Source: Actinomycetota bacterium
GTDB taxonomy: Bacteria > Actinomycetota > Acidimicrobiia > Acidimicrobiales > JAHWKP01
Assembly: GCA_019347775.1 (NCBI GenBank)
Contig: JAHWKP010000075.1
Span: forward strand, 1-8,167
Direction of reading: 5' to 3'
DNA: 8,167 nucleotides
The notes under the pieces were generated by a model. It ran no database searches and was not told the origin of the DNA. It worked only from the letters and a program-made list of their open reading frames with translations. Within the stretch, counting starts at the first letter, position 1. Every line of letters begins with the position of its first letter. Made by a program: the position numbers and the translations under genes. Positions 1 through 5,680 of this stretch are shown piece after piece.

Positions 1-1
1 C

Positions 2-136
2 GGCGCGACGTTCGACCGCTCGGAGGGGCTGTGGGCGTTGCTCGATGCGACCGCGCGCCCGCGGCTTGCCCCGGCGGGCGCCCGGCTTGGCGACGCGGTT
101 ATCGCCTGTGCCAAAGATGCGGGCGGCGGACCGTGA
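2..136 (+). CDS. C-terminal end of an unidentified protein (cut by window edge)
   Basis: An open frame enters from the left edge and gives 44 residues, beginning GATFDRSEGLWALL and ending in KDAGGGP before TGA. The residue mix (Leu/Ala-rich helices, ordinary Asp and Glu content) looks like real protein, whereas the other frames here are Arg/Pro/Cys-rich. The stop overlaps a GTG start at 133 by four bases (GTGA), typical of translationally coupled genes in high-GC bacteria. I do not recognise the family from this tail. The gene probably belongs to the flanking chromosome rather than to the restriction island on the right. Confidence 0.5.
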   Translation, partial: GATFDRSEGLWALLDATARPRLAPAGARLGDAVIACAKDAGGGP

Positions 137-270
137 CCGGGTTCGCGCTAGTGCTAGGACTTTCGCACGAACCACCCGGGAAGGCGGTGACCCGAGCGCT
201 GGAGCGAATGGGTCTGGCGCACGTCGTCGTCGACCAGCGACGCCTGCTCGCCGGCGACGATCCCGGCTAG
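133..270 (+). pseudogene. Short 45-aa reading frame, probably the truncated 5' end of a larger gene
   Basis: It starts at the GTG that overlaps the preceding stop and reads VTGFALVLGLSHEPPGKAVT, continuing to VVVDQRRLLAGDDPG before TAG. The pattern is a beta strand (FALVLGL), a helix with conserved-looking RALERMG, then a second strand (HVVVDQRR). It resembles the N-terminal fold of ATP-grasp-like proteins, which normally run to several hundred residues. No other frame after base 270 continues such a protein. I infer that the gene was cut by insertion or deletion near base 265. It could instead be a genuine small protein; the ATP-grasp resemblance is from memory and weak. Confidence 0.38.
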
Positions 271-291
271 CGCGGCCGACACCAGCCGCGC
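270..291. repeat. GC-rich inverted repeat after the truncated frame
   Basis: Two 7-base arms (GCGCGGC and GCCGCGC) flank an 8-base loop directly at the stop codon of the short + strand frame. The stem would be very stable, but no T-run follows on either strand, so an intrinsic terminator is only a possibility. Bases 292-420 hold no gene I can support; they are GC-rich and include a NotI-like palindrome at 391-398. Confidence 0.3.
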
Positions 292-420
292 CCGGGGCGA
301 CTGCGAACGGGTGCACTACTTGCCGTGCATCGAACCCAAAGCGCACGACCCCTGGCTTGGTGTCCCAGCCTACCCCAGGTCGCTCCGAGCGCGGCCGCGG
401 CGTCCCTGTCCCTGAGTCGC

Positions 421-597
421 TCAGACGGACTCGATGCTGGCCCTGCCGATCTGGTTACGTGCGTTTTCGGCGGCACGGTGGGCGTTGGAGTGGCTGGAGT
501 AGCCCTCGCCGGAGTCGGCCACGATGCGTCCGTTGGACGCCTTCAGCCGCCACCGATACTCGCTGGCGGCGTCGCGGTAGATCTCGAACTTCCACAT
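421..597 (-). CDS. DUF1508 (YegP-like) small protein
   Basis: This - strand gene encodes 58 residues starting MWKFEIYRDAASEYRWRLKA and continuing SNGRIVADSGEGYSS. The order FEIYrDa, a short turn, WRLKAsNGRIvAdSgEGYSS, then an Ala/Asn-rich helix is the single DUF1508 (PF07411) domain of Escherichia coli YegP; YegP itself carries two copies, so this is a one-domain version. Function is not established for the family. A Shine-Dalgarno AGGAG lies 10 bases before the ATG and overlaps the stop region of the upstream 61-aa gene, 13 bases away, so the two are probably one operon. No membrane segment or signal peptide is visible. Family assignment is firm; its role here is unknown. Confidence 0.85.
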   Translation of the reverse strand: MWKFEIYRDAASEYRWRLKASNGRIVADSGEGYSSHSNAHRAAENARNQIGRASIESV

Positions 598-610
598 GGC
601 GATCTTTCTC

Positions 611-796
611 CTAGGCGTTGGGGTCGTAGTGGGGGTTACGCTGGTAGCGCCGGTTGCCGGGGTGCCAGTACTGCTTGCGTGTGTGCGGGGCGGGCTTCGG
701 CCCGTCGTTGCTGGAGTAGCGGTTGCTGCGCGTCGTGCCGCCTTTCTGGTGGACGACCGCGCGCTCGAGCTTCCAGGCTCGGCCTCGCTTTGCCAT
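611..796 (-). CDS. Small basic protein of unknown function (61 aa)
   Basis: It reads MAKRGRAWKLERAVVHQKGG and ends YQRNPHYDPNA. It has 14 Lys/Arg and four His against three Asp/Glu, three Trp/Tyr-containing patches and many Gly/Pro/Asn, so it is probably poorly structured or nucleic-acid binding; no transmembrane segment is present. A perfect AGGAGG (805-810, - strand) stands 8 bases before the ATG, which supports the start and strong translation. It is the first gene of a - strand pair with the DUF1508 gene and faces away from the repressor gene across a shared control region. I do not recognise a family. The strong ribosome site and the operon arrangement argue that it is real. Confidence 0.7.
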   Translation of the reverse strand: MAKRGRAWKLERAVVHQKGGTTRSNRYSSNDGPKPAPHTRKQYWHPGNRRYQRNPHYDPNA

Positions 797-837
797 GTCG
801 ATGACCTCCTATGTCGGCTGCCGCCCGAAGGCGTCTA

Positions 838-862
838 CTATGGTGTACGCCGCACACCGTAG
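838..862. promoter_or_regulatory. Inverted-repeat operator, site 1
   Basis: CTATGGTGT (838-846), a 7-base spacer and ACACCGTAG (854-862) form an inverted repeat matching at 8 of 9 arm positions. The same half-site recurs on the + strand as CTGTGGTGT (886-894) and CCATGGTGT (905-913). The location, between divergent genes and next to an XRE repressor gene, suggests binding by that repressor. The binding itself is inferred. Confidence 0.55.
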
Positions 863-885
863 CAGGCAGGCTCGTCGCGCGTCAA
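856..885 (-). promoter_or_regulatory. Probable promoter of the small-protein operon (- strand)
   Basis: On the - strand TTGACG (885-880) is followed after 18 bases by TACGGT (861-856), a fit to a primary-sigma -35 and to the TAnnnT -10 common in actinomycetes. The -10 lies inside the right arm of operator site 1, so a bound repressor would block it. It would drive the 61-aa gene and the DUF1508 gene. Confidence 0.45.
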
Positions 886-915
886 CTGTGGTGTAGGCTG
901 GCTACCATGGTGTTG
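883..915. promoter_or_regulatory. Operator site 2 and likely promoter region of the repressor gene
   Basis: This 33-base gapped palindrome has the form CAAC-N6-GTAG-GCTGG-CTAC-N6-GTTG, with 8 of 14 arm positions paired. It contains two direct copies of the TGGTGT half-site (CTGTGGTGT and CCATGGTGT). TAGGCT (894-899) and TACCAT (903-908) are possible -10 boxes for + strand transcription; no good -35 is visible. The position suggests that the repressor controls its own gene. Confidence 0.42.
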
Positions 916-940
916 GGGCCAGCCTGAGGAGGACGCGTTG

Positions 941-1300
941 ATGCAGCAGCTGGGCAGTGAGCTTCAGAGGGTCAGAAAGATGAGAGGCCTCTCGCTGAAG
1001 GCGGTGGCTGGTCCGGCGGAGATCTCTCCCGCCTACCTCCAGAAGCTCGAGCGGGGGGAGGTTAAGAGTCCCTCACCGCACATCCTTCACGGCCTCGCAA
1101 AGGCCTTGGAGGTGAAGTACGTCGACCTCATGAGGGCCGCGGGTTACCTGTTGCCGGACAACGGACAGCCAGCTGAACGAGAGCATGGCGCCAGCCTGCT
1201 CGCACAGGCCCTCAGCAGCGAAGACCTGACGCCGGAGGAGGAGCGTCAGGTCGCGGACTTTCTGGCCTATCTACGGCATCGACGACCGCGGGAGTCGTGA
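941..1300 (+). CDS. XRE-family helix-turn-helix repressor (DdrO/ImmR-like)
   Basis: This is a 119-residue protein. Residues about 5-66 form an HTH_3-type domain: RVRKMRGLSLKAVA, then EISPAYLQKLERGE as the turn and recognition helix, then the SPSPHILHGLAKAL segment. Residues 96-114 (DLTPEEERQVADFLAYLRHR) form the amphipathic C-terminal helix often seen in repressors paired with ImmA/IrrE proteases. The start is ATG 941, 8 bases after AGGAGG (927-932); a TTG lies immediately before it at 938 and is a poorer choice. The downstream metallopeptidase gene begins 3 bases after the stop. Inferred role: a DNA-binding repressor that acts on the repeats upstream, controls its own operon and the divergent small genes, and is inactivated by its partner protease. 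Direct evidence for the cleavage is absent. Confidence 0.88.
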   Translation: MQQLGSELQRVRKMRGLSLKAVAGPAEISPAYLQKLERGEVKSPSPHILHGLAKALEVKYVDLMRAAGYLLPDNGQPAEREHGASLLAQALSSEDLTPEEERQVADFLAYLRHRRPRES

Positions 1301-1303
1301 GAC

Positions 1304-2212
1304 TTGCTCGAAGACCTCGAGAGCGCGAAGAGCATCGAACGAGCGTGCGACCGCCTGCTCACCGTCGCAGACGCCCGCGGAGTGCTGCCCACGCCCGTCG
1401 ATCGTCTCGTCGCCGCGGCTGAGCTGACCGAGCCCGAGCAATCAGCACTCTCTCCGAGCGTGATCGAGCAACTTCCCGCACACCTGCAGCGCGTCGTCAG
1501 CCGCTTGAAGCGCAAGGTCCACGCGGTGCTGGACCGCCGCGCCCGCGAAATCCATCTCAACCCGGCCCACGACGTGGCCGGGCAGGGTGCCTTCAAGCGG
1601 CTGCACGAGACCTCGCATTACATCTTCGAGTGGCAGAACGACCTCGCTTATGCCGACGACAGCTTGACGCTGTCGCCTACGGTGCAGCGCCTTCAAGAGC
1701 AAGAGGCGAACCAAGGCGCCGCTGAGCTGCTTTTCCAGCGCGGATTCTTCAGCGAGATGGCCAGCGACTATCCAGTCGGGTTCTCCACGGTCATCGAGTT
1801 GTCCCAGACGTTCGGCAGCTCGATCCACTCCGCCTTTCGCCGCTACGTGGAGAGCCACCGCGGCGCCTTGGCGGGCGTCGTGCTGGCGCCGGGGCCCTGC
1901 CAGCTTGAGCCGCTGGCGTTCCGTCGTTGCGAGGCCCTCTGCTCAGGCGCCTGGCGCGAGCAGTTCGAGGACCCCCGCGCATGGCCCACGGTGCTCGCCC
2001 GAGCCCCCTTCGGATTCGTCGACCAGGCGCAGGCGGCCGAGATCGTGAAGACGCCCGCCGGGGACCTCGCGTGGCGCGATCGCAATCAAGAGGAGCTCAC
2101 CCTACGCGTAGAGGCCTTCCACAACACCTACCGGACGTTCGTGCTGATCTGGAAGCCTCAGCGCGAAACCTTCAAGCGCCGCCGCGGCGTCATCTTGCCC
2201 CAAGCCGCCTAG
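1304..2212 (+). CDS. ImmA/IrrE family zinc metallopeptidase (M78)
   Basis: This is a 302-residue protein starting at TTG 1304; GGGAG at 1290-1294 lies 9 bases upstream, which supports this start. HETSH at 101-105 is the zinc-binding HExxH of the family (PF06114, COG2856). EQEANQGAAELLF from 132 gives the usual third-ligand helix, probably through E134. The segment around 164-182 (ELSQTFGSSIHSAFRRYVE) is the helical region that usually follows. Residues about 190-302 make a C-terminal domain. At this size the protein is closer to Deinococcus IrrE/PprI than to the shorter phage/ICE ImmA. In those systems the protease cleaves the partner XRE repressor and derepresses its genes; I infer the same here from the 3-base gap to the repressor gene. 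All catalytic residues are present. The signal that activates it, perhaps sensed by the C-terminal domain, is unknown. Confidence 0.87.
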   Translation: MLEDLESAKSIERACDRLLTVADARGVLPTPVDRLVAAAELTEPEQSALSPSVIEQLPAHLQRVVSRLKRKVHAVLDRRAREIHLNPAHDVAGQGAFKRLHETSHYIFEWQNDLAYADDSLTLSPTVQRLQEQEANQGAAELLFQRGFFSEMASDYPVGFSTVIELSQTFGSSIHSAFRRYVESHRGALAGVVLAPGPCQLEPLAFRRCEALCSGAWREQFEDPRAWPTVLARAPFGFVDQAQAAEIVKTPAGDLAWRDRNQEELTLRVEAFHNTYRTFVLIWKPQRETFKRRRGVILPQAA

Positions 2213-2274
2213 TAGAGCCTCCCCAGCCGATGGCCTGCTCACAAAGCCGTGCACGCCTATAGCCTGCCAGTGTG

Positions 2275-2292
2275 GGGTTTCCTGGGTTTCCT
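2275..2292. repeat. Perfect 9-base tandem repeat (2 copies)
   Basis: GGGTTTCCT occurs twice in tandem just before the DUF4145 gene, in the 110-base gap after the metallopeptidase gene. If the upstream GTG at 2272 were used it would encode GFPGFP. The same gap contains TATAGC at 2258-2263, a weak -10-like match without a convincing -35, so the DUF4145 gene may or may not have its own promoter. Confidence 0.5.
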
Positions 2293-2322
2293 GGCCGAGG
2301 GCGCGGTGACCGCGGCGAGGCG

Positions 2323-3027
2323 ATGCCGGCATCGAACCCGGACGCGGCGCCCGACTCATCGGATCCCTCGGGACCGTGCCCACGCTGTGGCCGCGTCTCG
2401 AACTTCGGCGTCCTCGGGTCGTTGCCGATCTCGTTCGGCGACACGTACACGCTCGACGGCACGCCCGAGCGCGACGCTCTTGACCGCGTTTCTGCACTGC
2501 TATGCGCGGGGTGTGGGCAAGCAAGCGCCGTTGTCGAAGAGAAGTGGATCGGCGATCACCCGGCTCGAGAGGGCATAGGTGGCGGCGGGACGATCACGTA
2601 TCGCGGAGTCCATTGGTGGCCACCGCCGAGTTCGGCGGACCTTGATGAATCAATTCCTGGCGGATTGCGCGAGGGCTACGGCGAGGCTCTACGCGCGCTC
2701 AGTGCCCGGGCGCCTCGCGCTGCCGTCGTCATGCTGCGGCGCACCGTCGAAGGGATAGTCAAGGACCGTGGTAGCGAGCCCGCCCATGAGGCACTCAAGC
2801 GAAGTCTCGCCTCTGGCCTGCGCGTCATGGCCGATGAGCACACGCTGGACGCGAACCTCGCCGACTGGGCGAAAGAGATCCGCCTGACTGGCAACGCAGC
2901 TGCGCACTTCGACCCCATGGATGACGTTGATGAGGCCGAGGCCACCGAGCTCCTACGCCTGACGCGGCAACTCCTGCACTACGTCTATGAGCTGCCTGAG
3001 AAGCTGAGGCGATCACGCCAAAGCTGA
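2323..3027 (+). CDS. DUF4145 domain protein with two CxxC motifs
   Basis: This is a 234-residue protein. The N-terminal part has CPRC (19-22) and CAGC (61-64), a spaced pair of CxxC motifs that could hold one zinc. Residues about 115-222 match the DUF4145 pattern (PF13643): a helix ending APRAAVVMLRRTVEGIVKD, then LADWAKEIRLTGNAAAHFDP, then LLRLTRQLLHYVYELPEK; the IR-x-x-GNxAAH stretch is the most telling part. Biochemical function of the domain is not settled, but such proteins are often encoded next to restriction-modification genes. ATG 2323 was chosen because the protein before it is low-complexity Gly/Arg/Pro; GTG 2272 is an alternative that adds 17 residues, and neither has a good ribosome site. 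The methyltransferase gene follows 148 bases later on the same strand. Confidence 0.8.
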   Translation: MPASNPDAAPDSSDPSGPCPRCGRVSNFGVLGSLPISFGDTYTLDGTPERDALDRVSALLCAGCGQASAVVEEKWIGDHPAREGIGGGGTITYRGVHWWPPPSSADLDESIPGGLREGYGEALRALSARAPRAAVVMLRRTVEGIVKDRGSEPAHEALKRSLASGLRVMADEHTLDANLADWAKEIRLTGNAAAHFDPMDDVDEAEATELLRLTRQLLHYVYELPEKLRRSRQS

Positions 3028-3063
3028 GGAACAACGTCGGTGCCTAGGGTGGGCAGGGGCTCC

Positions 3064-3117
3064 GTAGATGGTGGCGCGTGAGTCGAGCGCTCGGGCGACC
3101 TCTTCGAGGTCAGCTCC
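3064..3117 (-). other. Possible remnant of a recombinase-type helix-turn-helix
   Basis: The - strand reads GADLEEVARALDSRATIY inside a longer open stretch (3213 down to 3013). The pattern G-x-x-L-x-x-(V/I)-A-R-x-L-x-SRATIY resembles the C-terminal HTH of serine resolvases/invertases (for example LGVSRATLYR), with one residue missing before SRAT. It lies mostly in the otherwise gene-free gap 3028-3175 between DUF4145 and the methyltransferase, and its tail runs into the end of the DUF4145 gene. No catalytic domain is present. A chance resemblance is quite possible. Confidence 0.2.
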
Positions 3118-3175
3118 TTGGCGTCCATAAGCGCGTTGACGAGCGCTGGTGCGGCCGGAAGCCGTAAGGGCTAGC

Positions 3176-5680
3176 GTGCCGTCCGTCATGGCTGCCGGCC
3201 GTAAGCGCGTCACCGACTACGAGCACACTGAAGCGACCCGGCTGAACAACCCGCCGGCGGGCTTGGCGCAGGAGGACATCGCGCCCCCGCCAACACGAGC
3301 GTTCGTGACCACGCCGGTCGACGAGGACCCGCGCCTGCCGCCCGAACTGGTGTGGTGGGGCAAGGCAGACACCGACGCGTTCGATGTCGAGGCGCCGTCG
3401 ATCCACATCCATGAAGCCCTGACGACCGAAGCCATCATCGCCGCAGCCCGGCGTGAATCGGCGCAGCCTGCGCTGTTCGCCGACCCTGAGCTCGACCGCT
3501 CGGCGCAGGTCGCGTTCTATGAGCATGAGGGCCGCTGGCGCAACCGGCTGGTCCTAGGGGACTCTCTGACGGTGATGTCCAGCCTTCTCGAGCGAGAGCG
3601 CATGGGCGGCCAAGTCCAGATGATCTACATCGACCCGCCATACGGAGTGAACTACAACTCGAACTTCCAGGCGCGTCTGTCTCGTCGCTCCGCGAAGGAA
3701 GGCAGCGACGACGCGCTGACGCGAGAACCTGAGCAGATTCAGGCTTACCGAGACACCTGGGAGAAGGGCGTCCACTCGTACCTGACGTACCTGCGGCAGC
3801 GGCTGATCGCGTCCCGTGACCTGCTCGCCGACAGCGGATCGGTGTTCGTCCAAATCTCCAACGAGAACGTGCATCACATCCGGGAGCTGCTTGACGAAGT
3901 GTTCGGTCCCGAGAACTTCTGCTCGCAGATCACCTTCCTGAAGACCAGCTCGGCTGGCAGTCCCTCCGGCGGAACAAATGTCTTGCCCGCGACTAGCGAC
4001 TTCATCCTCTGGTACGCAAAGGATCGCGACCAGGTCAAATACCGCCAGCTCTACACGGCAAAAACGGCCGGCGGGGCTGGGTCTGAGCAGTACACCTGGG
4101 TGGAGCTACCGGACGGTGAACGCCGGCGCATGACACGTGAGGAACGCGCCGGAATCGGCGAATTGCCGGAGGGATCGCGCATCTTCAGGCCCGACAACCT
4201 GACCTCGCAAAGCGGGGTCGAGAAGACGCGGTATCCGGTCCAGGTGTTCGGCCGTGATTTTCGGCCGCCAACTGGCGTCTGGAAGACCAGCAAGGAGGGG
4301 ATGAAGCGGCTAATCGAGGCCGATCGTCTGATCCTCGTCGGCAACACCCTCAGCTACGTCCGCTACATCGACGACTTTCCCGCCTTCCCAATCGCCGACG
4401 TCTGGAGCGACACACGTACCAGCGGTTTCGCCGATCGGAAGGTGTACGTCGTGCAGACGAACCCCAAGGTCATCGCGCGCTGCATGCTCATGACGACCGA
4501 TCCGGGCGATCTGGTCATCGACCCGACGTGTGGCTCGGGAACCACCGCGTACGTCGCTGAGCAGTACGGTCGCCGATGGATCACCTGCGAGACAAGCCGC
4601 GTTGCCTTCGCCCTCGCCCGCGAACGCATCCTCACCTCCGCGTTCCCCTACTACGAGCTTGAGGACGACGACCGCGGCGTCGACGGCGGCTTCAGGCTAA
4701 ACCGAATCAACCGGGTGACCCTCCGGTCCGTCGCCCAGCAGCTCCCCGCCGAAGACATTCCTCTGCATGACGAGCCCATCGTCGACAAGAGCCGCGTCCG
4801 GGTATCCGGTCCGTTCACGGTCGAGGCGCTCGCACGCTACGCCGACAACCCTTTCGTCGACGAAGCAACCGCGCGGGAGGAAGCGGGCTCCCCGGAAGCC
4901 GCCGAAAACCACGTCACCGCCCTGCTGGACGCACTGAAGGCTATGGGCATCCCACGCCGCGGCATCAGCCCGGCGCCAGTCCTAACACTCCAGCGACTGG
5001 CGAACAGCGGGCCGCTGCACGCGGAGGGCACCTTCGTCAACGGCGGCGGTAAAGAAGAACGCTTTGCGGTCAGCCTTGGGCCACGTCACGGGCCGGTCAC
5101 CGTCGGCCAGATCGACGAGGCGCTGCACGACGCCTATGGCTACGACCTGGTGGTGTTCGCTGGCTTCGCCGCCACCGCCGAAGCCCAGGAGTACTTGCGG
5201 GAAGGCAAGCGCGGCCGCTTCAAGGTCGCGCTCTTGGAAGCGAACGCCGACCTGTTGCTTGGTGATCTGCTGAAGAACACTAAGGCCAGCCAGACGTTCC
5301 GTCTCTTCAGTGCGCCCGACGTGAAGGTGGCAAGAGCTGAAGACGGTCAGGTGGAAGTCGAGCTTCTCGGGATGGACAGCTTCGACGCAGCCACCGGAAA
5401 GGTCACGTCGCGCAGCCAGCTGGAGATCGCGGCATGGTTTGTCGACCACGACTACGACGGCCTCGTCTTCCACGTCAACCAGGCGTTCTTCACGCGGTCG
5501 CGAGCATGGGATGCGCTCGGCAAATCGCTGAAGGGAGTCATCGAGGCCGAGGTCGTCGACGCGATGCACTCGTTCACAAGCCTGCCGTTCACGCCCGGCA
5601 AGAAGATTGCCGTGCGTGTGGTCGACGACGCGGGTCAGACCAGCGAAGCGATCATCGACGTCGATGGAGCTGGCCAGTGA
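3176..5680 (+). CDS. Type III-like adenine-specific DNA methyltransferase (Mod-like, beta class)
   Basis: With the GTG start at 3176 this is an 834-residue protein that methylates adenine (N6) in a specific DNA site and so protects host DNA. The catalytic motif DPPY is at 153-156, in the setting MIYIDPPYGVNYNSNFQ, and the AdoMet motif DPTCGSGTT is at 449-457. This order (DPPY first) is the beta class, as in type III Mod proteins (PF01555). The 290 residues between them should carry target recognition. A further ~300 residues (about 535-834, beginning near RVSGPFTVEALA) make it clearly longer than a classical Mod such as EcoP15I. The start is uncertain: GTG 3176 lies 5 bases after AAGGG (3166-3170); ATG 3188 and GTG 3149 are in frame. 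The stop overlaps the next gene by four bases, so both subunits are probably made together. It could also work as a solitary methylase, but the partner argues against this. Confidence 0.92.
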   Translation: MPSVMAAGRKRVTDYEHTEATRLNNPPAGLAQEDIAPPPTRAFVTTPVDEDPRLPPELVWWGKADTDAFDVEAPSIHIHEALTTEAIIAAARRESAQPALFADPELDRSAQVAFYEHEGRWRNRLVLGDSLTVMSSLLERERMGGQVQMIYIDPPYGVNYNSNFQARLSRRSAKEGSDDALTREPEQIQAYRDTWEKGVHSYLTYLRQRLIASRDLLADSGSVFVQISNENVHHIRELLDEVFGPENFCSQITFLKTSSAGSPSGGTNVLPATSDFILWYAKDRDQVKYRQLYTAKTAGGAGSEQYTWVELPDGERRRMTREERAGIGELPEGSRIFRPDNLTSQSGVEKTRYPVQVFGRDFRPPTGVWKTSKEGMKRLIEADRLILVGNTLSYVRYIDDFPAFPIADVWSDTRTSGFADRKVYVVQTNPKVIARCMLMTTDPGDLVIDPTCGSGTTAYVAEQYGRRWITCETSRVAFALARERILTSAFPYYELEDDDRGVDGGFRLNRINRVTLRSVAQQLPAEDIPLHDEPIVDKSRVRVSGPFTVEALARYADNPFVDEATAREEAGSPEAAENHVTALLDALKAMGIPRRGISPAPVLTLQRLANSGPLHAEGTFVNGGGKEERFAVSLGPRHGPVTVGQIDEALHDAYGYDLVVFAGFAATAEAQEYLREGKRGRFKVALLEANADLLLGDLLKNTKASQTFRLFSAPDVKVARAEDGQVEVELLGMDSFDAATGKVTSRSQLEIAAWFVDHDYDGLVFHVNQAFFTRSRAWDALGKSLKGVIEAEVVDAMHSFTSLPFTPGKKIAVRVVDDAGQTSEAIIDVDGAGQ

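Noticed and set aside
267..476. A 69-residue open frame on the - strand
   Set aside because: It has no family resemblance, overlaps the DUF1508 gene in another frame and has no ribosome site.
45..862. Three + strand frames (45-614, 325-804, 596-862)
   Set aside because: They are Arg/Pro/Cys- or Ala/Val-rich and overlap the two - strand small genes, which have strong ribosome sites and, for one, a clear DUF1508 match.
938..940. TTG as the start of the repressor
   Set aside because: The adjacent ATG at 941 has better spacing from AGGAGG (8 bases) and is the stronger start codon.
1442..1858. A 138-residue open frame on the - strand
   Set aside because: It is the antisense shadow of the metallopeptidase, including the HETSH region.
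2272..2322. N-terminal extension of the DUF4145 protein from GTG 2272
   Set aside because: The extra 17 residues are low-complexity Gly/Arg/Pro, arise partly from a 9-base tandem repeat, and no ribosome site precedes the GTG. It remains possible.
2320..2345. A tRNA T-arm-like stretch (CATCGAACCCG)
   Set aside because: No acceptor, D-arm or anticodon arm can be folded around it on either strand, and it lies inside a coding region.
3136..3141. TTGACG as a -35 for the methyltransferase gene
   Set aside because: No TAnnnT -10 occurs at 16-19 bases downstream; the nearest TA-rich hexamer is 23 bases away and fits poorly.
4982..5569. A 195-residue open frame on the - strand
   Set aside because: It is antisense to the C-terminal part of the methyltransferase, whose frame is continuous and family-like.
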